A DNA stretch of 53,608 nucleotides from a virus, in the IMG/VR virus record IMGVR_UViG_3300032093_000184, positions 1 to 53,608 of that record, one strand, 5' to 3'. Positions within the stretch are counted from its first letter, which is position 1; each line of letters begins with the position of its first letter. Under the pieces are notes generated by a model that saw only the letters and a program-made list of their open reading frames with translations, did no database searches and was not told where the DNA came from. Shown here in pieces: positions 25,595 to 33,508 of the stretch. Position numbers and translations under genes: made by a program.

Positions 25595-27471
25595 TAGGTT
25601 TCTCCGTAATTGTTTGCAGTACCCGCCTCACATGCAACTGGCAACGTGCTTGCCCAGCTTGGAGGGGTAGACATGATCTCGACAATAAGTTTCTCTGCGT
25701 GTTGCGCCTGTTCTTCAGGGGCAGTGATGATGATCTCATCGTGGACTTGGAAAGCCACATGGTAGTGTTGACCAATGGCAGTCATCTGTTCGGACACAAC
25801 AATACGAGCGAGTGCTTGAATCAAATTCTCTGTGACCTTGCCACCATAGATGCGAGTCCAACTTATATCATCCGTTGCCCCAGTAATGACACGATCTTTG
25901 ACTGCCTTGCGGTAGGTACGTGCATCAGCGATGTATTCAAACCCGCTGTTGGTCTGCCGTAGTGCAGGGTATTTAATCTGCAACTTGTTGGGGAGTGTGA
26001 TGCCTGTGTTGTCGTAACTAACCAGAGGATGTATGTTGCCGCTACCACCTTGGGTCATGCCAGTCAGTGCGTGTCCGCACCTCTGCCATAGTGCCACAAT
26101 CTTGTGGTTCTTCTGTCGGTAGAGTCGCACAATACGATCAGCTTCGTTAAGGTCGATGACTACGTTCACACCACCTTGCCCGATCTCAAGGGTGCGTCTG
26201 AACTTCTCTGCGCCCATGCCATAGCCAAGACCAAGGATACAGGTCTTACCTACGAATCGTTCTATCTTGTCCCCCTTGGAAATCTTGCGCCCATACACAT
26301 CGGATGCGAACTCACTATATACATCCCGCCCTTCGGCAAACGCTTGGACTAACTCCTCTTGCCCTGCAATCCACGCAACCATTCGGGCCTCAATCTGTGA
26401 TGAATCACAAGCCACAAGAACTTGTCCCTTGGGTGCTCGTAGTGCCCGCCTGATCTTGTTGTTCCCACGTGCAGGTAGGTTCTGCAAGTTCAGCTTATCG
26501 CCACCACTGAATCGCCCTGTGTGCGCACCATAATAGTTGAGCATGATGGGCAAGCATCCCCGCTGAGCGACACCCAGTAGGGCTTCGGTTCGGGTTTCTT
26601 CGATGGTTGATTTGACACCTAAGCGAGCGGCGACTGCGTTCTGCACACGCTCATCAGGATGTTCCAGTAAGTCGGTAAACGCTTTGTCCGTCTTACTAAA
26701 TGCCCACGCCTGTTTGCCTGTACGTGCGCTGACCTTACTCGGGGGTTCGACACCAAGGTTAATAAGATACTTAGAGAATATCTCGTTACTCATTAGCGTC
26801 TTGGTCAACACTTCCTTGGTGACACCAGTCAGCCCCATGTCTGCGATCAGTCCATCCTTTCGGGCAATTACTTCCTCAAGATGTTCACGCAAGAGAAGCA
26901 CATCCAACTCGATGGTCGGCTCGGTGTACATGCGTAGCGTTTGGTCGATGACCAGCAACTCGCTGACAGGGAAACCTTTCTTCATCTTGTTGAACAAAGC
27001 GTGGGTCAACTCCACATCGTTCTTGCAGTACTCTCCGTATCGTGCAAGTTCTTCGGGTGTGAAGTCTGCCTTGCGTTTGCCCAGTGCTTGGACAACCTCA
27101 TCACCTTTCTTACCTAGCCCATAGTAGGTAGTGAGTGCGGCAAGGCTTCCCCCTACTGTGAGATTGTGCAGGGGTCTTGCCATGCTCAGCGTGTCAAGCC
27201 ACAACTTAGGCTTGATGCCAAAGTGCCACGATAGGATTGCCCCATCGAACGCAGTATGGTGACAGAGGATTGCCTTGTTGCGGTAGTCAAGACTGTTGAG
27301 GAATTTCCCCACGTTGTCTCCGCTATACCAGTCTGTGGGGTAGTCGTTTACCTTCACGCCTACACCGATGACCTCAAAGCGAGGGTCACGTACGTACGCC
27401 TCCGTGGTCATCTTAGACAGGGAATACTCCTTGTCGTAGTAAGTTTCAAAGTCAATGGTTACTATGTCCAT
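25594..27471 (-). CDS. DNA polymerase, family A, with 3'-5' exonuclease
   Basis: The 625-residue replicative polymerase has an N-terminal DEDD exonuclease (Asp7 and Glu9 in TIDFETYYD; CHHTAFDGAI at about 70; YCKNDVELT at about 149). The polymerase domain shows motif A VACDSSQIEAR (Asp356), motif B region GKTCILGLGYGMG (Lys409, Tyr417), and motif C QVHDEI (His577, Asp578). It would copy the phage genome with proofreading. No 5'-3' exonuclease domain is present, as usual for T7-like phage enzymes. Its start follows TTGAGGGTGAC; the preceding gene is a tiny membrane protein. Confidence 0.93.
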   Translation of the reverse strand: MDIVTIDFETYYDKEYSLSKMTTEAYVRDPRFEVIGVGVKVNDYPTDWYSGDNVGKFLNSLDYRNKAILCHHTAFDGAILSWHFGIKPKLWLDTLSMARPLHNLTVGGSLAALTTYYGLGKKGDEVVQALGKRKADFTPEELARYGEYCKNDVELTHALFNKMKKGFPVSELLVIDQTLRMYTEPTIELDVLLLREHLEEVIARKDGLIADMGLTGVTKEVLTKTLMSNEIFSKYLINLGVEPPSKVSARTGKQAWAFSKTDKAFTDLLEHPDERVQNAVAARLGVKSTIEETRTEALLGVAQRGCLPIMLNYYGAHTGRFSGGDKLNLQNLPARGNNKIRRALRAPKGQVLVACDSSQIEARMVAWIAGQEELVQAFAEGRDVYSEFASDVYGRKISKGDKIERFVGKTCILGLGYGMGAEKFRRTLEIGQGGVNVVIDLNEADRIVRLYRQKNHKIVALWQRCGHALTGMTQGGSGNIHPLVSYDNTGITLPNKLQIKYPALRQTNSGFEYIADARTYRKAVKDRVITGATDDISWTRIYGGKVTENLIQALARIVVSEQMTAIGQHYHVAFQVHDEIIITAPEEQAQHAEKLIVEIMSTPPSWASTLPVACEAGTANNYGET

Positions 27472-27478
27472 GTCACCC

Positions 27479-27580
27479 TCAATTATTTTTTATAAACACA
27501 AACATAAATGCGATTAGTGCTAGGGCTAGTAGAAGTCCTATGCCCACAAGTATGCCCCCATAGAACGATAGGCTACACAT
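27479..27580 (-). CDS. Tiny single-TM protein (33 aa)
   Basis: The frame encodes 33 residues, almost entirely one membrane helix (GGILVGIGLLLALALIAFMF) with a basic end (IKNN). It fills the gap between the DUF3310 gene and polymerase, overlaps the former's stop by eight bases, and has GAGG nine bases ahead of its ATG. Size, hydrophobic composition and tight fit support a real gene, but no homology can be judged. Confidence 0.45.
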   Translation of the reverse strand: MCSLSFYGGILVGIGLLLALALIAFMFVFIKNN

Positions 27581-27980
27581 CCTTACTTACCTCAATTAGT
27601 TTGTGGATGTAGTGCTCTGCTTTCTTAATGTCGTCCAGCCCACCCTTGACATCGCATCGTGCAAGATATTTGATAGCGTTACCCCGCAAGAATCCTGCGA
27701 ATTGTTCGGGTGTCATCCATGACTCCATTGCTACCCAAGGTTGCACGGCCATGTCTTTGTAATGAGAACCACCAACTTGTTGTAGGTCGGCAGTCTGCGT
27801 TACCGCGTCGGTGATCTGTGGATTGACTACCTCACCTAGCATAGAACCACTGAGCACACGCTTACGTATGCCGTACACCTGCGGCATGTGCATACCAAAC
27901 TTAGCACCAACATCTTTCGGTACTGCATTGGGATGCTTCAAAAAATACTCTGATACTTTTGCTGATTTAGTTTTCTTCAT
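27573..27980 (-). CDS. DUF3310 protein
   Basis: I choose ATG 27980, with AAGGAG seven bases ahead, rather than the first ATG at 28007; this gives 135 residues. The N-terminal 45 residues are basic with an HTH-like KYPNAV... pattern (HPNAVPKDVGAKFGMHMPQV), possibly DNA-binding. The C-terminus is the DUF3310 domain: VGGSHYKDMAVQPWVAM, then GNAIKYLARC and KAEHYIHKLIE. This domain is widespread in phages near nucleotide-metabolism genes; its biochemical role is not established. The start overlaps the zinc-ribbon gene by 14 bases. Confidence 0.75.
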   Translation of the reverse strand: MKKTKSAKVSEYFLKHPNAVPKDVGAKFGMHMPQVYGIRKRVLSGSMLGEVVNPQITDAVTQTADLQQVGGSHYKDMAVQPWVAMESWMTPEQFAGFLRGNAIKYLARCDVKGGLDDIKKAEHYIHKLIEVSKDV

Positions 27981-28134
27981 CTTCTTTCTCCTTGGGTTTA
28001 ATGACACGTGTTACTGTTTCTAATGTGGTAAAGCGATGCTCGTTGGCGCACTCATACCTACGATACACCGTATTAGCAGGGCGAGATCGGGTTTCTTTAA
28101 CAAACACCCATGTGTTGCACTCAGGACACTTCAC
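27967..28134 (-). CDS. Zinc-ribbon protein resembling the NrdR N-terminal domain, GTG start
   Basis: This 55-residue frame begins at GTG 28134 inside the end of the upstream gene and ends inside the start of the DUF3310 gene. The product reads MKCPECNTWVFVKETRSR, then NTVYRRYEC, then HRFTTLETV. Cys3, Cys6, Cys29 and His33 make a zinc ribbon, and the RSR...RRYEC...RFTT.E pattern is that of the NrdR zinc ribbon, without its ATP-cone. It may bind DNA or RNA. The upstream codons supply AAAAAG only, so initiation may be coupled. Confidence 0.6.
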   Translation of the reverse strand: MKCPECNTWVFVKETRSRPANTVYRRYECANEHRFTTLETVTRVIKPKEKEDEEN

Positions 28135-29014
28135 TTTTTGCTTTCTCTTGTTCTATGGATTTGTATATCGCACCATACTCATCTTCGTCATCACCGAACA
28201 CACCGAATTTACGGCGTAGTTGTACGCTTAGTTCAGCACACACGTTATCAGCCGCTTGTAGCGTTGTCTCTTTACTGATAGTGATGTGGTAGTACGCTCT
28301 GCCTTGTACGCTCTGAGCGAAACCATGTAACAACTCTGTTGGGTGTTGATTATTTTTAATTGAATCGAACAACAAGTCAATCCATTTTTCGTTAGACCAG
28401 TCGGGTTGAACCCAGTCGTATCTAGTCTTACTAAGTGTGCGTTCTGCTATAACATCTTGGCAGATGGTATCGAGTACACCTAGCTTGGCACGTAACTTCA
28501 GTCCCCGCTTGAACACACGCAATGCTCGTAACCATTCGGTACGTTTAGCAGGAACAACTTGTACGTCAGTAGTTGGCTTGGCGTTCATGCACTCACCAGT
28601 ATCAAGATTGAATTTGATGCCGTTGAATACTTCGATACCTTCAGCTTTCATAGCCTCTCGCCATTGTTCCCATCGGTGAGAACCACCATAAAAGCTTATT
28701 CTCTTAGTGTGTATCACACGATGGCGACCAGTAGCTACCCTCTCCCACCCGATAGGTATCGCTCGGGCTAGTGCTTGGCTTAGTGTGATGGAATAGTTCT
28801 TTGCTTGAGCACTCGTCATGGTAAACGTCAACGTGTTGTCAGGTGCAAAGACACAGATAGTCTTGTTGTCCATGCGCAGTTCAAAGTTCTCGTCTACTTT
28901 ATGTAGGCGACACCATCCTTTGACTGGCTTACCCTTGTCAGGGAAACGGCATGTACCATACAGGCGCTTAGCCTGATCGTATGTTTGTATTGCGGCTTGA
29001 TGATAGTAGGTCAT
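28121..29014 (-). CDS. Hypothetical protein, early arm
   Basis: The 297-residue soluble protein contains aromatic-rich N-terminal sequence with WCRLHKVDENFELRMDNKT, beta-rich in appearance, and a charged helical C-terminus (IYKSIEQEKAKSE). No catalytic motif is recognised and there is no membrane segment. It overlaps both neighbours by a few bases, so it sits firmly in the leftward operon. Size suggests an enzyme or binding protein; no function assigned. Confidence 0.65.
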   Translation of the reverse strand: MTYYHQAAIQTYDQAKRLYGTCRFPDKGKPVKGWCRLHKVDENFELRMDNKTICVFAPDNTLTFTMTSAQAKNYSITLSQALARAIPIGWERVATGRHRVIHTKRISFYGGSHRWEQWREAMKAEGIEVFNGIKFNLDTGECMNAKPTTDVQVVPAKRTEWLRALRVFKRGLKLRAKLGVLDTICQDVIAERTLSKTRYDWVQPDWSNEKWIDLLFDSIKNNQHPTELLHGFAQSVQGRAYYHITISKETTLQAADNVCAELSVQLRRKFGVFGDDEDEYGAIYKSIEQEKAKSEVS

Positions 29015-29238
29015 CGGATTACCTCCACGTTGTGATGTTTAAGGGCTTCTTCGAGGGCTTCTCGAATTGATTGGCGTATGATTTTCTTCATACGCTTTAC
29101 TTGATACTCATGGTATGCCTTGGTGTACTTGTACAGACTGAGGTTGGTATACATACCCCCCTCACGTCCCTTGGAATAGTCTGCACCCGCTTCCATAGCA
29201 AGGCGTACCATTAGCTTTGTTGATATACGTGACTGCAT
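29011..29238 (-). CDS. Hypothetical basic helical protein
   Basis: The 75-residue product is helical and basic, with KRMKKIIRQSIREALEEAL at its C-terminal side. Its stop overlaps the next gene's start by four bases and the gap to the upstream gene is a single base, indicating a continuous translation unit. No recognised family. Confidence 0.6.
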   Translation of the reverse strand: MQSRISTKLMVRLAMEAGADYSKGREGGMYTNLSLYKYTKAYHEYQVKRMKKIIRQSIREALEEALKHHNVEVIR

Positions 29239-29239
29239 A

Positions 29240-29860
29240 TCAGCGTGTGAGTTTGTGGGCTACTACAGTAGCAGTCAGAGTACCAAGGTCAACATTGACT
29301 ACGACCTCTTTCTTCTCACGCTCTACTACTTGGCGGTGTCTATCCTTGTAGTCCTCAGGTATCAAGTCCCACAGTGGAGGCCACATCTTCAACGCAGGAG
29401 ATAGCGTTGCATGTGCCTTGATAACTTCCTTGACGGCGCTAACAAAGTCTGTTTTCTTCTGCGCTATTGCTTTGATATCGTTGCGGTAGTCCTCAATCTC
29501 TTGGGCTATCTCCTCCCACTCGTTACCAACTAACTCGTAGCCGTAGTAGTCCTTGTTTTTAGCAGGTACATCTTTGGGTAGGGTGTGGGGTACAGGGCGT
29601 GAGTTAGTCATCTTGCACTCCAACCCACCAACATCTGTACCATTGATTCGTGCTACCTTCATGCTAGAAGTTTCGGTGAAGAAGCACACTGGTAGTGCGT
29701 TCATAGCAGGGATGTATTTACGATGGATGATTTCGTAGATACGATCACCCCACGTTGTGTTGATGTTGTCCCTTGTCGCATTTATCTGCTTGTTAAACAT
29801 ATTCTCTGCGTTCTTTACGATTGCATCTTGTAAGTCTTTACTAAATCTGACTGTAGCCAT
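29240..29860 (-). CDS. Conserved phage protein of unknown function (possible Nmad5-like)
   Basis: The 206-residue protein has a helical N-terminus, a central Thr/Val-rich part with ARINGTDVGGLECKM, a coiled region (EWEEIAQEIEDYRNDI), and a conserved-looking block PPLWDLIPEDYKDRHRQVV. The last resembles a sequence I associate with the nucleotide-modification-associated Nmad5 group, but memory alone cannot settle this. Start ATG follows AAAGGAGAGTGAC, a very good site. If the Nmad5 link holds, it would hint at DNA base modification; no modifying enzyme is otherwise obvious here. Confidence 0.6.
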   Translation of the reverse strand: MATVRFSKDLQDAIVKNAENMFNKQINATRDNINTTWGDRIYEIIHRKYIPAMNALPVCFFTETSSMKVARINGTDVGGLECKMTNSRPVPHTLPKDVPAKNKDYYGYELVGNEWEEIAQEIEDYRNDIKAIAQKKTDFVSAVKEVIKAHATLSPALKMWPPLWDLIPEDYKDRHRQVVEREKKEVVVNVDLGTLTATVVAHKLTR

Positions 29861-29861
29861 G

Positions 29862-30005
29862 TCACTCTCCTTTTGTTAGTTGATACACCATCTCGTTGGC
29901 TTCCGCCAACTTGTTTTCAATGTCGTACATAACGACAAACTCTTGGTCAGGGTACAGTTCCCTGATAGTGTCTGCTAAGGTTTGCAGACTCCGAACGATT
30001 CTCAT
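29862..30005 (-). CDS. Tiny hypothetical protein (47 aa)
   Basis: The frame runs MRIVRSLQTLADTIRELYPD, then FVVMYDIENKLAEANEMV, and ends in KGE just before the next gene, with the stop embedded in that gene's Shine-Dalgarno region. It overlaps the end of the upstream membrane-protein gene by 59 bases. Its own ribosome binding site is weak (GAG eight bases ahead). The amphipathic, sensible composition and good fit argue for a gene. Confidence 0.45.
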   Translation of the reverse strand: MRIVRSLQTLADTIRELYPDQEFVVMYDIENKLAEANEMVYQLTKGE

Positions 30006-30195
30006 TTTTAACTCGGACTCTAATACCATCTTCATGCCTTTCTATTTCTACGTTGCCATCGGCAACATCATGTACCAAAGCAGAGAGTAAAACCCCTGCA
30101 CGAATATGACTCCGTATCTCAGAGCGTAGGTACGAGATGTAAACACCCATACCTACGAACAAACACACGGCAAACAACTCGCCGTATGTAATCAC
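29947..30195 (-). CDS. Small N-terminally anchored membrane protein
   Basis: The 82-residue product begins with a membrane helix (residues 3-22, ELFAVCLFVGMGVYISYL) and continues with a cytoplasmic or periplasmic polar region rich in Arg, Glu and Asn. It starts inside the stop region of the VWA gene (four-base overlap). Possible role in membrane takeover or superinfection exclusion is speculative. Confidence 0.55.
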   Translation of the reverse strand: MITYGELFAVCLFVGMGVYISYLRSEIRSHIRAGVLLSALVHDVADGNVEIERHEDGIRVRVKNENRSESANLSRHYQGTVP

Positions 30196-31361
30196 ATCAG
30201 CACCACTTCTCCGAAAGGTGCAGTGCCCTCATCGGTAGATACCCACAGTACAGGGCAGTTGGGTTCGTTGCCGAAGTCATCACAACACAGGTCAGTCAGG
30301 AACACTACTGCGATAGGTTCGATGCCGTGTTCCTCGATGTACTCAAACACAGGGCTAAACGCAGTACCTCCACCGCCGTGTGGCTTGATGTCTAACTCAT
30401 CATCTACACCATACGATTCGTAGTGGCTCACCTCGCTATCAAAGTACACCACATGGATACGTGTTGGGAACATGTCCTCCTTGACTGTACGAATCTCAGC
30501 AGAGAACTGATTGATAATGTCTTGAGTGATTGAACCTGAGCAGTCCACTGCAAACAACACCTCACCCATCACCTCACCACTGGTGCTTGGTAGGTACATA
30601 CCCTGCGCTATAAAGCGGCGGTTAGGTCTAGCCCATGAGCGGTTATCGTTCTTACACTTGACAAGGAAGCGTTGCATCACATCACGCCAGTCAACCTTAG
30701 GTCTGAGTACCTCGTCAACCAGTCGTTCCATACCTGCACTCAACTTGCCCATCATCTTTGCGGCTTGTGCCGCTTGTGCTACCTTGACTTTCCACTCGGC
30801 TTGCTCTTGTGCTTGCTCGGCTTGTGAACCCTCAGCATCTTCACAGTTGTCGAGAGGGTCGCCATCTCCGCCGTACCCACCACCTCCACCACCCTCATCA
30901 TCTTCAAGGATGTTGTAGATACCATCGGATGTTCCGTTGCCTGCTTGGTAGATAGCATCGCTGAGTAAGCCACGCTCAGGCATCTTGCCAATGTTGTCAT
31001 CGACTAGCAACTTGTTGATTACGTAGTCAGCCGCTTTGTTCCAACGGCGGTGTTGTCTCTCTTGTCTGCGGTAGTTGTGCTCAAGCATCGGATGTAAACA
31101 CTCATGTGCTACAAGGAACTTCAACTCCTCATCTGTCAACTCGCTACAGAAGTCAGGGTTAAACTGCACACGCTTGCCATTCGTTGAGGCAGTCGGTATG
31201 TCACGGCTCAATACGAACGGCATGTTGAGTGCCACAGTACCAATGAACGGATGCTCAAGTATGAGTGCAGTCTTTGCTTTCGCAAGACGTATCCTCATCT
31301 TGGCTTCTTCTTGTGGGGTGATTGGTTTCACCTCCTCTTTAGGCATTACGCTAGTCATCAT
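30192..31361 (-). CDS. DUF2201-type metallopeptidase-like/VWA protein
   Basis: The 389-residue protein has an N-terminal putative metallopeptidase region with AHECLHPMLEH (His86, Glu87, His90, a true HExxH). A flexible Gly/Asp/Glu/Gln-rich segment (about 154-190) follows, then a C-terminal von Willebrand A domain with the MIDAS start FAVDCSGSIT (Asp273, Ser275, Ser277) and later TDLCCDDFG. This is the two-part DUF2201 architecture. VWA proteins of this type partner with MoxR AAA+ ATPases, and one lies two genes upstream. Either ATG 31361 or 31358 may be used; GGGAGG precedes both. Confidence 0.8.
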   Translation of the reverse strand: MMTSVMPKEEVKPITPQEEAKMRIRLAKAKTALILEHPFIGTVALNMPFVLSRDIPTASTNGKRVQFNPDFCSELTDEELKFLVAHECLHPMLEHNYRRQERQHRRWNKAADYVINKLLVDDNIGKMPERGLLSDAIYQAGNGTSDGIYNILEDDEGGGGGGYGGDGDPLDNCEDAEGSQAEQAQEQAEWKVKVAQAAQAAKMMGKLSAGMERLVDEVLRPKVDWRDVMQRFLVKCKNDNRSWARPNRRFIAQGMYLPSTSGEVMGEVLFAVDCSGSITQDIINQFSAEIRTVKEDMFPTRIHVVYFDSEVSHYESYGVDDELDIKPHGGGGTAFSPVFEYIEEHGIEPIAVVFLTDLCCDDFGNEPNCPVLWVSTDEGTAPFGEVVLM

Positions 31362-32206
31362 TTACCTCCCATGAAAACGGACATCTTGTCCATGATTGCT
31401 TTGGCTTCTGCCGCTGTATCACGGCGAAGATCGGGGTCGTTACGTAGAGCATCAGGATGCTTGAGCAACGTGGTTTCAACTTCTTGTCGAAGTGTTTCTA
31501 GGTTGGGGTCATCCATGAAGTTCAAGCGAGACAGTAAGTCACACTGTTCACGGATGTTCTCAACCATGCTATCTCGGAAGATAGACTTGGGGTCAGCTAG
31601 TTTCTCAGCCATGTGCTTGACCTTATCGTAGATGCGTTGCCACACCTCGATCATTGCCTTGCTCTGTGCATCAGCAACTCTACGCTCAACGTCTTGTTGG
31701 ATGCGGGACAGTTCCTCTGAAGCTATCGACACACGGAAGTCACTGCTTGGTACAGGGAATATCGCTACGTCAAGATTGAACTTGTTGCCTATGTCATCAG
31801 GACTTGGGTAGTCATTGGCATCGTACAGACCGATAAGTAAACGCTTGGCATCTAGTACCAGTTGGGGATACTCATTACGGAAGTCAGACACAAGGCTATA
31901 CCACTCGTTCTTTTCCTTGCGGAACTCAGTCATAAAGTTGAGGTAGTTGGATGTGGGTAGCATCATCGTGCCATCTAAACCCCACGGCAACGTGTTGTCA
32001 TAGAACTTGGTACGGATGTGTGTTGACTTCTTGTGTACACGATCAAGTAGATCGTTCATTGGAAGCAAGACCTTGTTGTACCGACCCACATCTATGGTTG
32101 TCCCATGAGATGAGGCTACGTCACGTGTTACCCGCTTGTCGAACTTACGAGCAGTCCACTGTGATATGGATAGTTGCACTAGCAACGCTCTATCATTTAG
32201 ATTCAT
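31358..32206 (-). CDS. Hypothetical protein between the MoxR ATPase and VWA genes
   Basis: I choose ATG 32206 (282 residues), which has AGGAG eight bases ahead; an in-frame TTG extension to 32272 runs through the structured leader and looks untranslated. The protein is helical and charged, opening MNLNDRALLVQLSISQWTAR and ending in coiled-coil-like sequence (EELSRIQQDVERRVADAQ). No catalytic motif is visible. Its consistent position inside the ATPase-VWA pair suggests a third component or substrate adaptor. It overlaps the VWA gene by four bases. Confidence 0.7.
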   Translation of the reverse strand: MNLNDRALLVQLSISQWTARKFDKRVTRDVASSHGTTIDVGRYNKVLLPMNDLLDRVHKKSTHIRTKFYDNTLPWGLDGTMMLPTSNYLNFMTEFRKEKNEWYSLVSDFRNEYPQLVLDAKRLLIGLYDANDYPSPDDIGNKFNLDVAIFPVPSSDFRVSIASEELSRIQQDVERRVADAQSKAMIEVWQRIYDKVKHMAEKLADPKSIFRDSMVENIREQCDLLSRLNFMDDPNLETLRQEVETTLLKHPDALRNDPDLRRDTAAEAKAIMDKMSVFMGGK

Positions 32207-32229
32207 ACTGTCACTCCTAGTTGGTTGGT

Positions 32230-32340
32230 AAAAAGGGAGGGATGCAAACCATCCGAGTAACACAGGTTGCAAGACAAAGCCATCTGCATTTTGATGGGAT
32301 GCCTGAGCGGTAGTGTTACGAAGGGAGTAGTCTGCATCCC
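32230..32340 (-). ncRNA. Candidate structured leader/attenuator in the MoxR-VWA operon
   Basis: The gap between the ATPase stop and the next start holds a nested inverted repeat. On the minus strand, GGGATGCA (32340-32333) pairs with TGCATCCC (32246-32239), GTAACAC (32319-32313) with GTGTTAC (32263-32257), and CCATC (32297-32293) with GATGG (32284-32280). The outer helix is followed, four bases on, by five U. A second GCATCCC (32302-32296) could compete for the 5' GGGATGC, giving two exclusive folds. Looks like a terminator/antiterminator or a structured intergenic RNA; function inferred. Confidence 0.45.
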
Positions 32341-32345
32341 AAACA

Positions 32346-33332
32346 TCAGAACAATACTTCTTGGTGTTGTATCGACCACTTGGTAAACGCTTGAGTGTTG
32401 GCTAACTCAGGCTTCTTACGTGCCGCATAGCTGATCGTTAGCACACTGAACTCAGGTGGCATACGTTCGGCATAGGTACAAACACGTTCAAAGTTGTTCT
32501 CAGTAGCACGTTCAGCAATAGCACCGCTGAGTGCATACAACGTAGCAGGGTCAGTTGGTACTGCCGCAGTTGTTGGGTTGAGAAGAATGTTGTCAGGGTT
32601 CGGTAGCTTACGGAAGATTTTGATAAAGCCTACGAACTCAGCGGCACAACCCTCACCGACTGCACCTTTGAACGACTCGTACTCTGCTTCAGCAGGCACA
32701 GTACCAAGCACATCAGATACACCCTCTACCCAAGAGCGAGGTGTAGCGTTCTGGTCACGCTGTGGGTCATAGTCATGCAACAAGTTGGGACGAAAGCGAA
32801 TGAACGAAATCAACTCAGGCTTGACGTTGTTCTGTAGTGCCCATGCAGTCCAGTCATCAAGGTGTGTATCGAGATCGTAGACTGTCTCACGATTACGCAA
32901 GTGACCAAGCACTCGGTTAGCACCTGCCCTGTCAGACTGGCGGTTACCAGTGGAGATTACCTGCCATCCATCAGGCATCGGTGTGCCGTGGAGAGTACGT
33001 GCTTGACAGATGTTGGCTAAGACTTTCTGTAGATCACTGCTTGCTTGGTTGCGATAATCGAACAACAGGATGCCACGCTCAGGTGCTTTGCCCTTGACAG
33101 GAAACCAGTCAGGCAACTTGTAGTTCAGCTTGTCCTCTCCGTTGGGGAACAGGATACCGAAGTCCTCCACAAGCATGGTTGGCATGTGACGTTCGATGCA
33201 AGGAACACCGAGTTCCTCAGCAACTTGTTGCACGATGGTTGTCTTACCACCGCCGGGACTACCCTCGATACAGATAGTGCGTTGGATGGGGAATAGAGAC
33301 TTGATTGTCTCCTTAAGTAGGGTGGCTCGCAT
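32346..33332 (-). CDS. MoxR-like AAA+ ATPase
   Basis: The 328-residue ATPase has Walker A IEGSPGGGKTT (24-31) and the MoxR-style phrase GWQVISTGNRQSDRAGANRV (sensor region, about 120-140), followed by LRNRE (arginine-finger area). The Walker B position reads GILLFDYRNQ: Asp92 is present but the catalytic glutamate expected next is Tyr93. MoxR ATPases act as chaperones with VWA proteins, and one lies downstream. The start overlaps the preceding stop as TAATG. Confidence 0.85.
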   Translation of the reverse strand: MRATLLKETIKSLFPIQRTICIEGSPGGGKTTIVQQVAEELGVPCIERHMPTMLVEDFGILFPNGEDKLNYKLPDWFPVKGKAPERGILLFDYRNQASSDLQKVLANICQARTLHGTPMPDGWQVISTGNRQSDRAGANRVLGHLRNRETVYDLDTHLDDWTAWALQNNVKPELISFIRFRPNLLHDYDPQRDQNATPRSWVEGVSDVLGTVPAEAEYESFKGAVGEGCAAEFVGFIKIFRKLPNPDNILLNPTTAAVPTDPATLYALSGAIAERATENNFERVCTYAERMPPEFSVLTISYAARKKPELANTQAFTKWSIQHQEVLF

Positions 33333-33499
33333 TAGTGGACTCCTCTGTAAAGTCTATGGTCAGGGCCGTAGGAGACTTGTTGTCCCTCGGTTCGGGTTTT
33401 CTTGGCATCAGGCTTTGATGCAAAGTACATTGGATTACCGTTGTCATCCTTGACAATGGCTCCGCTCTTTCTGTGTTTCAGCACAAATAGACGTTTCAT
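33332..33499 (-). CDS. Small basic protein (55 aa)
   Basis: The frame encodes MKRLFVLKHRKSGAIVKDDN and on to PDAKKTR and DHRLYRGVH. An excellent site, AAGGAG, ends six bases before the ATG, and the stop overlaps the ATPase start as TAATG. The product is basic with two predicted strands at the start. No known family. The context fits a co-translated small regulator. Confidence 0.65.
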   Translation of the reverse strand: MKRLFVLKHRKSGAIVKDDNGNPMYFASKPDAKKTRTEGQQVSYGPDHRLYRGVH

Positions 33500-33508
33500 A
33501 GCAACTCC

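Noticed and set aside
32206-32272. N-terminal extension (TTG start) of the protein between the ATPase and VWA genes
   Set aside because: The extension runs through a conserved-looking RNA structure and lacks a ribosome site, while ATG 32206 has AGGAG.
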